64,000 nucleotides of DNA from Diphasiastrum complanatum (lineage: Eukaryota; Streptophyta; Lycopodiopsida; Lycopodiales; Lycopodiaceae): NCBI GenBank assembly GCA_029204225.1, contig CM055097.1:65293040-65357039 (forward strand), written 5' to 3'. Under the pieces are notes generated by a model. That model saw only the letters and a list, made by a program, of their open reading frames with translations, was not told where the DNA came from and searched no databases. Positions 9,885-21,960 of the stretch are shown here, one piece after another (the stretch's first letter is position 1; every line of letters begins with the position of its first letter). The translations under genes and the position numbers were made by a program.

Positions 9885-10928
9885 TGTTAAAACCAGTTTT
9901 GGCTCCAAGGAGAATTCATCGACTATTTCTTTTACAAGCCTCACAAAAGAGGCCCTAGGGATCAAAAATTTTACGGACTTCTGATAGCTCCGTATATCCT
10001 AGAGCCACTTTGTGATCATGCGCTTTCTACGCGGTCGAGGAGGTGGTGGCTACATCCTGCGGAGCTCCTTTCCAGCCCATGGTGTTGCACGATGGGCCGG
10101 CCTACTCCTGCCACACTCTACGGTCCTACTTGGGACAGCTGCGGCAGAACTTGGAGGTGGTGGAGGTGGTGATGGTGGAGGAGGTGGAGGAGGTGGTGGA
10201 GGCGGTGAAAGTGGAGGCGGTGGAGGCGATGTTGGCGGTGTGGGCAGTGGTGATGGCTACTGAGCTGTAGGGTTCCGTTGCTTTGATGTAGAGCCTGCCT
10301 TGCGAGGATTCTTTCTCTTTCGCTTGTGTGCTCTTCTCTCTGACCATCTATGGGTCGCCTTCCGCTTCATCCTTGTTGTGTGCGACATCGGGTTGCCCTC
10401 ACCAGAACCACCCACCAGCAACGACATCATCGGACCCATCACCGGGTCGTGACTTGGAGGTGACACGATGGGTGTGGTGTCCCCCGATATGCCTAAATTT
10501 GATGTGTCCATGCCCATTGCTGGTGGAAATGGGTCGAGGAAAGAATCATTCAGAACCGGCAACTCACCCGATGCCGCAAGCTCCTCATCTAGGAACTTCA
10601 TTGTTTCCTCCCGCTCAGTTGCCGTCTGGGAAGGGCTTTTTTGTCGTGGTGGCTGTTGTTGCTGCCGGTCCTCCTGCTGCTGCTGGTCTTCTTGCTGCTG
10701 CTGCTCAGTTTGGTCCTCCTGTGCAGCTACTGTATGGGCCATGTCCTCCTCAGCTTCACGTTGAGTGGCCGGATCTTCCTGAGATGCTATAGGGCTGCGA
10801 CTCCTACTCTTGCTTCTGCTCTCCCGTCTCTCTCTCTCATCGAGGGTGGCTAGTGCATCCCTATGGAGCAATGCAGTCACTCTGGAATCTCTAGTCGTTT
10901 GTTTCGTTCGTGCCATTTCCTCCGACAT
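9885..10928 (-). pseudogene. Histone H3/CENH3-like gene with a very long tail, in TE1
   Basis: One minus-strand reading frame runs from 10928 to about 9885. The ATG at 10916 gives MARTKQTTRDSR, matching the start of the H3 tail around Lys4. It continues with Arg/Ser-rich, Gln/Glu-rich and basic (MKRKATHRWSERRAHKRKRK) stretches up to TAG 10257-10259. In the same frame follow a Pro-rich linker and RPRRKRMITKWL. Then DIRSYQKSVKFLIPRASF and VRLVKEIVDEF appear, the alpha-N and alpha-1 helices of a histone H3 fold. LIP..FVR is typical of plant CENH3 rather than canonical H3. Two more TAGs lie at 10050-10052 and 9999-10001. Loop 1 onward (alpha-2, alpha-3) was not found. The tail of about 306 residues is far longer than usual. 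The gene is judged decayed; splicing that avoids the stops is not excluded. Confidence 0.75.
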
Positions 10929-11042
10929 TGGTTAGCCTTTGAAAACGTATCAGAGAACACGAGAGATGAAAAACAGAAAATCTCAAAAAAGTGACACTCT
11001 GACACTCAAGGGATGAAGTGGAGAAATGAGGACCCAAGCACC

Positions 11043-11051
11043 CTTATATAG
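11043..11051 (-). promoter_or_regulatory. TATA box upstream of the H3-like gene
   Basis: On the minus strand CTATATAAG lies about 130 nt upstream of the ATG at 10916, a plausible core promoter and 5' leader distance for a plant gene. Function is inferred from position and sequence only. Confidence 0.45.
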
Positions 11052-11394
11052 TGAAGGGTTCTATTTCTAGTAAGTGCCCCTATAAAAGTTTTGGACTCCT
11101 TTTCAAATATAGTATGTTCTTGTCTAGGCTCATGAGTAAAAATCCTAATTGCCAGTTAGCAGACACCTTCGAAGAAAACCAGTAATATTATTAAAATGCA
11201 TATCACTAAACGATTTAAACCCTAACAAGTTTCAACCTTGGACATCCACAAATGTAGTAACAGGTATATAAAATGTGACAACGCAAAAGTAAAGTCAAAA
11301 CATAACCAAATATATTAGAATAGAGTCAAAACACAACCAACTAATTGTGTTTTCTATTTTTCATTAGATTAAGTCCTTTATTCCCATTGGACTC

Positions 11395-12252
11395 CTAATG
11401 TTCCTGTTTGTAAAAATGAAACACATTCATGATCTTTTTTGGCTCGTCTCCGTATCTGTAAAACCAGACACAAAGTTAATAATCCTATATTTATTCAACA
11501 TTACTATTTAAAATTCAGAAATTTGATGGAAATTAGGGACTCACATTTTGTCCATTACAAGTGAAGACAAAATCTACTGGCACATCAACAAAAGTCAATC
11601 CAAGCATATGTCAAAGATCTTCTAGACTGCACTCCTTATTTATATGAATTTCTTGTATTTCATCATGGGGCAAATGTATGGATATCTCCACTTCTTGCTG
11701 ATTCGTCTCCGCATCCATAGGGTCCCATCGGCCATGACCAAACTTATATCGCCTATAGATGAAACTTAAGGAGCATGTTTGACGTGAAATATGATACCTT
11801 ATGGTCACAAGAGATCTTACACCTTATTAAATCTCCTTTATGCTCCATTTCCTTTGAATCACATGCGACAAATATGTTATCCAACAGTGATGATTCTGTT
11901 GCTTTCCATGCCCACATCGTGTTTGTTTTCCTAAAGGGGGCCGCTTTAAATATGGCAACAAATACGGTGATCGACACAGAGATGCTAGTGTAGACTTGTT
12001 TGGATCCGAATGTTGGCTTCATATTACCAGTAATCTCTTTGAGAAGTTGCCTCTTGATTAATTCAATAGTCAGTTGGTCAACATATGGCCACTCGTGAGA
12101 ATCGATCGCAGGCTCAAAAATTGGTGCTAATTTGCCTTGGCCCCAGTAAAAAGTTGAAAATGTATGGGGCACCCAATGCTCATTGGAATCTTTGATGTGT
12201 GCAACAATGGAAGCTAGTTGATTCTTGGGCTTCCTTGATTGAGTAGAGGCCA
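11395..12252 (-). CDS. Unrecognised spliced gene at the right end of TE1
   Basis: Translation probably starts at the ATG at 12252 (MASTQSRKPKNQLASIVAH). The protein continues with EHWVPHTFSTFYWGQGKLAP, a block ending at CDSKEMEHKGDLIRCK, and a C-terminal acidic part, RYKFGHGRWDPMDAETNQQ, then IQEIHINKECSLEDL. A stop after EDL at about 11613 is followed in the same frame by HMLGLTFVDVPVDFVFTC. GTGAGT then acts as a likely donor at about 11540, and TTTTACAG near 11459 as acceptor of a last short exon. A frame change near 11770 may mark another intron. The C-terminal EDL.HMLGL resembles DLQHILGL of the acidic TE1 protein. Function unknown. Confidence 0.4.
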
Positions 12253-12355
12253 TAATGGATGATGTAATGATAATGTAGGATATGCGTAATAGTGTGTAGA
12301 TCTTCAAATAAGGTGAACCAAAATAAAAAAAATAGAATATTTGTGGAGAATACAG

Positions 12356-12550
<195 letters not shown>

Positions 12551-12864
12551 TTGTTTAGAGAGAGACTACAAAATGAGAGAGAGATGAGAGATACAAGCTT
12601 GTGAACATTCAAAATTTGAAATAAGGACTAGGCTCACTTAGGATATGGCTGCTAGTAGATAGACAGGCTAGTTGATGTTAACTTGTAGGCATAATTATTG
12701 CTTTATCTAGGGTTAATGTAGGGTTAATGTTAGAGATGTACTTTGTGGGCCCACACTTGATTTAATCTGCACCATTGAATTTGCCATGTCATATGGACCA
12801 TTCCCTCTCAGTTGTCAATATTTTATTGGGACACGTGTCATCATTAACACTAATTATAATTAGT

Positions 12865-12903
12865 GAAGAGGCCCTTTTTGAGTCCAAAAAGGGCCCTAAT
12901 GAT
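12865..12903. repeat. TE1 right terminal inverted repeat
   Basis: Exact 39-bp reverse complement of 6122-6160, with the same internal hairpin potential. Confidence 0.9.
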
Positions 12904-12959
12904 ATTCATGACATCCATGTATCGTTTGAACATATCTTTCACATATTCTAGACCTGAGT

Positions 12960-13330
12960 TGGATCCAGTACTTTTGTATCCTTTATCAGGACGACCACTT
13001 GTCTGCGAGGATATGGTGGCATCAATTCTAAAATCCTAGGCTGAGGCCTAGGTTTGGAAGAATGGTAGGGAGTCTTCTAGCTTGTAAATGTTGCGGATGA
13101 TTGTGTATCAAAGGTCCTCAATTTGAGTGTCCTTCAAATTCAAGGATACAATGGCAAGTTGTTTGCCATCCTCTGCTTCTCGTGCTAGAAGCAGTTTAGG
13201 TTTCGCTAGTCTAGCTATTGAGCCGTTTACTTATCTCCATAGATCCTTCTTATATAAATCATCCTCATCTTGAATTTTCACATGTGAAAATCATCTCCAT
13301 TGAACTTGTTGATCAAGTAGATCTCTGAGG
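12960..13330 (-). pseudogene. Copia gag fragment
   Basis: On the minus strand the region reads KKDLWR*VNGSIARLAKPK, then AEDGKQLAIVSLNLKDT and a Ser-rich tail. The same words (VNGSIARLA, LAIVSLNLKDT) occur in the copia gag at 35.5 kb, so this is a related but diverged gag fragment. Stops are present and no protease or pol follows. It abuts TE1 on the right. Confidence 0.65.
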
Positions 13331-13640
13331 TTGAACCTTCCATTATGATCGAGAACAGATATTGAACACAAAGCAGATATAGACTAGCTCTAAAAAAAAA
13401 AAAACGTATTAGGTTCCTTTTATATCCTAGACTCTAGCAAATCCCCAAAAAACCCATTCTGATACCATTGATGGGATGTGGCTTTATGCTTATCAGCTCT
13501 GATACCACTCTGATGGTGCGGGTTGCGCTCACACCACCAAATAAAACAATGAGCAGTGATAACTGTGATAAAGATCTTGGATAAAAGGCAACAGGCTAGG
13601 CACCTCACCAAGCAACAGTATGCAGATCCGCATCGTGCAT

Positions 13641-14460
<820 letters not shown>

Positions 14461-16600
14461 CCTTTGTTATGCCAATATAATTAGCTTGTTTAATGGCCAT
14501 AACAAACGAGAAACAATCATTTCACAACAATGGAAAAGGCCATCCACTAACAAACCGCCGTATGAAATGTGGACAGGTAGAAAGCCTGATCTATCATACA
14601 TATGTGTGTTCGGATGTGTAGCATATAAGCACTTTCCAAAAGGAAAAAGAAGCAAGCTCGATGATAAATCAGAACAAACCATCATGGTCGATGGATCACA
14701 AGTGTACAAACTCTACAATTCAACCACAAAAAAGGTTGTTTCGAGCAGAGATGTGAAGTTCGATGAGTCCACATTCCCTAAACTAAAAGATAAAAGAGGC
14801 CATGAGATCTTCACACTGCTGCCAATTCAAGAGGGAGATCAAGGACAGACATCAAATCAGAATGCAGAGCCACAGACTCCAGAGCAACAGGAAGCAGAAG
14901 ATCAAACCCATGAACAAGAAACGTTCGAGCAGTGACGAAACAAACCCAGAAGGTCAACAAGACAGAGAAGACCTCCAGATGTTACGCTGACAATCTACAG
15001 TGGAGCGAAGACACACAGTTTGAGTACTACAACTTTACTGAAGATCCAACAACATATCAAGAAGCTATCCAGAGTCCAGAGGGAGAATTTTGGAAGCAGG
15101 CAATGTCAGAGGAGATCGAGTCGATGAGGTGAAATGAGGCATGGACACTAGAGCCATTGCTAGAAAACAAAAAGATAGTCGATTGCAAGTGGGTATACAA
15201 GAAGAAGATGAAATCAAATGGAACTATTGGCCGCTACAAGGTAAGGCTTGTCGCGAAGGTCTAGACGCAGAGATATGGTGTTGATTATTTTGACACATAT
15301 TTGTTGATGGTTAAGATGACAAGCATATGACTACTCCTTGCATATGTCGCACAACACAATTTGGAAATTCACCAGATTGATGTAAAAATAGCCTTTCTCC
15401 ACGGAGATCTAGAGGATGAAATCTTATGAAACAGCTTGAAGGACTTGAAGACCCCGACAATCGACAATATGTCTGTCGATTGCAAAGATGCATCTATGGT
15501 CTAAAACAGACATCACGAGCTTGGTATAAGAAGCTCGATAGTCTTCTGAAGTCTCTAGACTTCAATCCTACACAACCGGACTGTAATGTCTATATAAAAA
15601 GAGTAGGAAAAGATTTTGTGATACTGATTGATGATAGAAAATTCCTTGATGCTAATCAAAGACACGAAGAGTCAGATTTTTGAAAGTTATCAAATCACAG
15701 ATCTAGGGGAAGCAACGAAATGCCTCAGGTTGGAGATCAAAAGAGATTGAACAAAGGGCAAAATGCACTTGAGTCAGTCAGAATATGCCAGAAAGGTACT
15801 CAAGCAGTACCACATGATGGACTGCAAGAAAAAGGCCACACCAATGATAGTTGGAGCCAAGCTAACGAAGTAAGATTGCCCAACAACGGAAGAGGAAGAA
15901 CAGAGGATGGCAGGTATACCCTACCAAACTCTAATCGGTAGTCTGATGTATCTTACAATTTGTACCAGACCCGATCTAGCTTTCTATGTTCACGCCTTGA
16001 GCCAATTCTCTTCCAATCCTGGCATGGCACAATGGCAAATGGCAAAGCGAATCCTATAGTATCTGAAGGATACCCAAAATATGGGATTAACCTAAAGAAT
16101 GAAAAACGAAAGAAAAGGATTTGAGCTGCACCACTACAGTGATGCAAGCTGGGCGAGCTGCAAAGATGACAACAAGTCCATAATTGGAGGATGGAATATA
16201 GCGTGCGGAGCTGCAATCAGCTGGATATGCAAAAAGCAAACCTTGGTAGCCCAATCCTCTTGCGAAGCTGAATACATCGCAGTTTCAAAGTTGGCGAACG
16301 AGGTAGTGTGGCTGCAGATAATGCTTGAAGCAATCGGGATACCACAAGAAGGGCCATGCACGATGATGACGGACTCTCAGAGTGCCATTTGTCTGTCCCA
16401 GGATCTTGTCTACCATTCAAAGACAAAACACATACCTCTGAAATATCATCACATTCGAGATTTAATCTTGAAAGGAGAGCTCTAGGTCTAGTACATAAAA
16501 TCAGAAGACATGATTGCAGATCTGCTCACGAAGTCGCTCGACAAGCCACTCTTTGCCAAGCAAAGAAAAAAAATTGGATTAAACATGTAAAGCTGCAAGG
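14461..16600 (+). pseudogene. Copia pol remnant (integrase end, RT, RNase H)
   Basis: The 5' part is missing. 14486-14935 is the integrase C-terminal region (PPYEMWTGRKPDLSYICVFG). 15000-15700 is reverse transcriptase with several stops and frame changes: YQEAIQSPEGEFWKQAM, VDCKWVYKKKMKSNGTIG, and HQIDVKIAFLHGDLEDE. The catalytic YVDD is degenerate, leaving only LIDDRKF. 16099-16485 is RNase H, with YSDASWASCKDDNKS and QSSCEAEYIAVSKLANEVVW. A polypurine tract (16601-16612) and LTR start follow. It is non-functional. The domain order is that of Ty1/copia. Confidence 0.9.
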
Positions 16601-17290
16601 TTCAAGAGGGAGTGTCAAAAATGGTGAACTCCTGCAACTTTGCCGCAACGCGAAAGTCAATGGGCCTTGACTCGAAGGTCAAACGATTCACGCAAGTCAA
16701 CGTGCTTTCAAACGAAGGATGAATGATTCACGAAGCATTCGTGAATTGTAAACATACCTCCAGGACCGCAAAAACTGCAAAGCGATGAAAAATGAAAAGA
16801 AACGAAAGAAATGAAAGAAACGAAGGAAAATCTTTCACCCTGCCAGCTGGCAGCTCAATGGGCTTGGAGTCTCAAACTTCACGCCTAGCTGAAACGGGTG
16901 GCAATGACGGAGAGTAACTGATTAGTTAATTAGCGTTAACTACTCTCTATTTAGCTATCTTGTAAACTCCACACAGTGGAGATATAAACTATCCTTTCCG
17001 GATCAAAAGATAGACTATAAGACTGTAAGATATAGTGAGACATAAAGAGTAGAGCAAAAAATGAAAAAGAAGAGAAACGACACACCTGTGCATGAAAGTT
17101 TGCCAATGAGCAGAACATAGTGAAAGAGCAGAGCGTCAGGCCGCCAACGAGCCAGACACTGACGATCTTGTTCTATTTTTGTGTATCTCCTTGTCTTACG
17201 CTGTCTTGATTGCTAGAATAAAATCTGTTTTGTGATGTATAGTCATGTGCCTAGGTTCCTGTGAAGCTTCCGCACAAAAGAAAATCTCAA
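16601..17290 (+). repeat. Polypurine tract and 3' LTR of the copia remnant
   Basis: TTCAAGAGGGAG (16601-16612) is a typical polypurine tract directly before TGTCAAAAATGG, the likely LTR start at 16613. A TATA-like GATATAAAC near 16980 and AATAAA at about 17217 fit LTR promoter and polyadenylation signals. The right end is uncertain, and no second copy was found. Confidence 0.55.
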
Positions 17291-17785
17291 AAGAAACAAA
17301 ATTGTTCGCGACAACGAAACGAAACCGTTTCGCGATAGCCAACTACAAAAATCATATTTTTATGTATTAAGAACCTTCACCAACTAGCTTTATCTGAGTC
17401 AGATTCTCTGTTTGAGAGTTAGACGGTGGTTATTGCCACTAAAATTGTTGACAAAAGCTTGATTAGAGATTTTTTTTACCAAGAATAGCATAGTTGAACC
17501 TTCGTCGAGTGAACCTTTGTCCTAAAAAAATTTGTCAGTACTATTTTTAGATTATGATTTTTCAGATCAAGTCTTTGTCAAATTTTTGGTCAAATCTGTT
17601 ACAATTTGATTTTGATTTTGAGAATTCATCAATTTTAGAAGTGTCGATAGCTTAATTATAGATCTTTTTCCAAAAATCAGAAATCTAATTATTGTCAAGT
17701 AAAGAAATTTTGCAAATCTGAACTGAGATAGTTCCTAATTAAAAATCTAAATCCAATCTCATTGTCTGCTTGTTGTAATTTGTAA
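17290..17785. other. No gene seen
   Basis: AT-rich stretch between the copia LTR and a gypsy gag fragment. It may include leader sequence of the latter; no features could be assigned. Confidence 0.4.
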
Positions 17786-17787
17786 AA

Positions 17788-18150
17788 ATGGCTACCCCTT
17801 GAGGTGCTCCTTAGGAAGTCAATCCAATCATTGTTAGGAGATCACCCCGTTTGGATCTACCCAAATACAATGGATTAACAGATCCAGTTAGATTTCTCCA
17901 AATCTATGCGAAATCTTGTGAAGTCTATGGCGAAGTTTTTTCTCAAGATTAACTTAAGCTATTTCCAATGGCCTTAACAAGTGCAACACAAGATTGGTAT
18001 TATAATTAAGATGAAACTGAGCATATAGATTGGAAAACTGTTAAACGAGCCCTTATTACATGGTTCAAATCTCAGAAGTTTATGGAAGACCCTTTTCTAC
18101 TTTTAAGTAGAATTAAAATGGGAAAGCGAGAAATGGTTCGAGATTACATT
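17788..18150 (+). pseudogene. Ty3/gypsy gag fragment
   Basis: The frame reads MATP*GAP, then LDLPKYNGLTDPVRFLQIY, KLFPMALTSATQDWYYN and KREMVRDYID. This pattern (LPxaLxxxAxxWY) is the capsid part of plant gypsy gag proteins. At least four stops interrupt it. No protease or pol follows. Confidence 0.65.
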
Positions 18151-18343
18151 GATTGAGAATTGTGATTCATGTTGAGCATGTTGAGTTATGTCAACCATGT
18201 TGAGCATAAGTGAACTAAATATTTGCAATTTGTTTATCTCATAGAGTTTTGAAAATAGGAAGAGTGAGCAACTTCTAGAATAATTCAGGACCCACCTTCT
18301 AAAAGCAAACACTCAGAAAAGACAAAGAGAGGGAGATATCAGA

Positions 18344-19060
18344 TTGGGGACACTAGCATTGAAGATGATCCAAAATACATATATGTCTCCAAGTTTGTTG
18401 AAGATTCTCCCTTGTTTCTATACAATGGAATACGGTGATGCACGAGAAATCACAAAATTTGTCAAAAGAAAACCCTATACCTTTTGCATCACAGATATTC
18501 CTTACTGCTTCAAACCGGCGAGTTCATTGAATGATGATCGCTCATTCAAGTACACGGAGGTGGAGCGCAGTTGCACATTTCTTGGAGATCACTACAACTC
18601 AACTTTGGAAGATAAGGCCTTACTCAAGATCTACAATGTAGGAATCAAGAATTACATTTGGTAAGTTTTGATTTTGTATGAACACATTTACAAGTTATTT
18701 TTATATTTTAAACATTCTTTGTTTTTGTTTATTTTTATTTTTACTATTTCTTTTGAATAATTGTAGGTACAAGCAAATGCAAGAAATTCTACTAGCGCTC
18801 GCCTCTATAACTAGATTGAATATCTAATCATCGGCTAAATTTTTATCGATGAAAAAAAGTCAATGTTACATTACAACATGTAGAAAGTTTGAACTTCAAA
18901 AATTACTTCTACTTTTTTGCAGTGACAAAAAAATTAAAAAAATCCAATGACTAGTTCTGTGGTTTCTCCATATCCAAAGTGACAACCTGTAAATAAATCA
19001 ATTGACATATTTTCTCATCCTATTGATTGAATTTTGGACTTATTATTAATATTATAGACT
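18344..19060 (+). pseudogene. Degenerate beta-class DNA methyltransferase (copy 1)
   Basis: 18344-18664 encodes FCITDIPYCFKPASSLNDD. DIPY fits motif IV (D/N-P-P-Y type) of N4-cytosine/N6-adenine DNA methyltransferases, which holds the catalytic loop. GTAAGT at 18662 and AATTGTAG near 18767 outline an intron, then KQMQEILLALASI. 18930-19060 reads TKKLKNPMTSSV (after a frame correction) and SIDIFSHPID, ending where the AdoMet-binding motif I should be. The sequence near 18935 closely matches 55730-55780 of the second copy at DNA level, linking the two. Motif order IV before I is that of the beta class. Stops and frame changes make this copy dead. Assignment by motif and by comparison of the two copies. 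Confidence 0.5.
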
Positions 19061-19079
19061 ATTTTACAATTTTTTAGAT

Positions 19080-19790
19080 CTTTCATCATGGGAGGTACAT
19101 GTTCAGAAATTTGCTTGATCAATAAATTCAATATTTTATCACTTTTATCGATGACTATTCAAGATTTATCAGTATTATGTTCATTAAGAACAAGTCTAAG
19201 ACATTCAACTTTTTCATAGAATTCAAAAAGTTTGTTGAGACATGGACTGGTCAAAGACTCGGGACCCTATGTACAGATAGTGGTGGAGGGTTCCTGTCAA
19301 ACAAAATGTCTGACTACTTATCATCATGCGACATTCATCATCAGTTCGCCACAAGCTACACACCACAGTAGAATGGAGTAGCCAAGAGGAAGAACCGAAT
19401 ATTACTTAATGCAGCACAATCAATGATGTCAAATGCTCAGCTCTTGGGCTGAAGCAATTTCAACAGCTTGCTATCTGCAGAACTATTCAAGCACCAAAGT
19501 AGTCTACTCAAGAATTCTCTTCAAAGCCTTTCATGGCTACAAACCGAGTCTCAAGCACCTTCAAGTATTTGACTGTCTTTGTTATGTGCAGATTTCGTCT
19601 GATCTGAGAAAGAAACTTGAACTTGTTAGTTGCAGGAGTATCGTCATTGGATACTCGACATCACACAAAGCCTATCAAATTTACAATGTCGAGTCGGGTC
19701 GTATCTCAGACAGTCGAGATGTCATCTTCCTCGAAGACAGATTTTACGACTTCAAGAAGAAGCAACCAATGCAAGAGTTCATTGCCGATT
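19080..19790 (+). pseudogene. Copia integrase fragment
   Basis: It reads ITFIDDYSRFISIMFIKNKS, LCTDSGGGFLSNKMSDYL, SYTPQ*NGVAKRKNR and LLGYKPSLKHLQVFDCL-type sequence, the integrase core and C-terminal region of a copia element. The usual catalytic Glu of NGVAERKNR is Lys here, and there are stops, so it is inactive. It is bordered by the methyltransferase remnant on the left and gypsy sequence on the right. Confidence 0.85.
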
Positions 19791-19869
19791 ATCTTGTTGA
19801 CACATATAGCCTGCTGACAATCAATTGTTGCAAGAGCTTGATTCCAGTTGACAGTATTAGTTTGAAAGT

Positions 19870-21960
19870 CATAATGAACTCCCCAATTTTTTACTAGTCG
19901 GTCACAGATATGATCCGTTGTTGATAAATCATCATCCTCTTTTTGGGCTACTGGTTTGATAGTCCAAGTTATAGGATCCACTTTGACTGCACGTTAAAAA
20001 AATAAGTGAGTTTTCCGGTACCCCAGTTATGAATCACTTGCACAACTCGTAATCATGGACGTCCCAATAGAACTCGGTAGACATTTGGCGCATCATGTAA
20101 GTCCATCACTACAAAAGTAATGACAAACTATACTCCGACAATTTTGACAAGTATGTCTTCAACCATCCCCCGTGGACGAACGGTCATTTAATCAGCCAGC
20201 TTAATGGAAAAAGCCACAAGCTTAATCCTTGCAAGGCCCCATTTTGCACATAACTTTGTTGAAATCAGGTTAACTCTCGAACCTCCATCTATCATGACTA
20301 CTTCTATGGAAAATTGTTTATGTTGTATTTGCAGAGTGATAATTTTTTTGCTCACTTTCTCAAGTGGCTCCGACATGGAGTACTTCATTAGATTCTTCAA
20401 ATGCAGCACAAAAAAGTGGTTCTTGATGGAGCTCTGGTTTAGTTTGAGTTAAATTTTGCGCTAATACTTCCTTTGCTTTTGGCACCAACTTAAAAAATTA
20501 TCCCAATGTAATATTTATTTTACTAGACAAAATATTCATGAGTAACTCTGTTTGCGGCGCTTCCGGTTCAGTCATCTTTAAGGGTTCTTCATGATGATGC
20601 AACTGAGTATCCATATCTTTTTGTGGATTATTTGGTAGCTGCATAGGTAAAGAATGGACTTCGGCTGCTGCTTTAGTGGCTTCAAGCTCCTCTTTTTCTT
20701 GCAATTGTTTAATCCACTGTCTCATATCCTAATATCTCCTCTTTTCGACGTGGAGATTTAGATAGACTCCAGATGTTGTTGGTATATCAGTTAATGGTAT
20801 AGAATCAGTAGGTATTGAATCTACTACAAGTTCGTTCTGCTACAGGTGCTCTGGTAACCACCATCAAGGGTATACTTGGTTCAGGTTGAATTGTTGGTCT
20901 TTGCTTGATTGTTATCAAATTTACAGGAGCTGTAGTCGGTGGCGGCTTCGGTCTTGCTGGACACTCCTTGTAGCAATGGCCATAATCACAGTCATGACAA
21001 CATGGTACAAATTTGCCTTTGTTTGGACATTCTGCAACTCTCTGATTTTCTCCACATGCAAGGCATCCAAGTGGCGCTCTGCTCCAATTTCTAGATGCTT
21101 GTTGTTGTGCAACAGCATAAATAGCATACTATTTTGAAAGACCGCTCTCATGATCATTACTGTAGTTCCATTGCTCGTTACCTCTGTAAGGTTCTAGTTC
21201 CATCAAATTAGCAGGAGGTGCTGGTGGGACTAGTAAAGCTAGTCTCTCTAGATACCCAAGAGCAGATTGATGAGGTTTGGCTGCAGGATCCTTTCCGTAA
21301 AGGGGTTCTCAATATCCCATCTAGGCATATCGTTGCTGGATAATCCTAGAATTGAAATGGCAATAAAAAAATTTAATGGTCAGGTGAATTGCACAAATGG
21401 CATATACTGAATGTCATTCGTTTTTTGAATTGTGGACATTCGTTCAGTATGTGATTGCCCATATAAATGGAACACCGGATATCTTCCCTGGTTGGAAAAG
21501 TCTTAGCAAACTTCTCAGGTTCCTTGTTCGCTTTTCCATGGAAATCTTCTAAGGCTTTGATCTTTTCATCAAAGTGATTGCAATTTTTCCATCTATATCT
21601 GCTGGTTCTTTCCAAGTTTCCCGAACTCGTTGGGCATCATCTTTGCAATAGCGTTGATATTCGTTGAAGCGATAGTAGTGGATGTTGTAGTGGTCTGCCC
21701 TACTGTATAAGACAACATACCAATATTCAGCTCATCATCTGAATCTTCATCCACCTCTCATATTGCATCATCCATAGCATTTTGCAAAATTGTGTACTCA
21801 TTATGGTGTTTCAACTCGCGTCTGATCCTTTTAGGTGAACCTGCCAAAAACCACATAATCATGACATTTTCGTTAATCAGCTCGGGTTCACACTCAGATC
21901 TGAGGTGTTTAACCAACTCAAGATAAGAATTTATGTTGATGAGCATGGCTAAAGTATTAA
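19870..21960 (-). pseudogene. Gypsy gag-protease remnant
   Basis: Read leftwards from 21960: capsid end (NINSYLELVKHLRSECEPEL, then FLAGSPKRIRRELKHH). Nucleocapsid parts with Cys/His knuckles follow (CHDCDYGHCYKECPARPKPP at about 21000). Next comes an acidic spacer, then protease with VVMIDGGSRVNLIST at about 20300, where the active site reads DGG rather than DTG or DSG. Many stops and frame changes are present. No reverse transcriptase was found. The order gag then protease on one strand supports a single truncated gypsy-like element. Confidence 0.65.

Noticed and set aside
10012-10263. Plus-strand glycine-rich protein
   Set aside because: It is the antisense of the Pro-rich linker of the minus-strand H3-like gene, whose frame continues on both sides of it.
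10328-10792. Plus-strand frames over the H3-like tail
   Set aside because: They are antisense shadows of the Gln/Glu-rich region; no homology and no start context.
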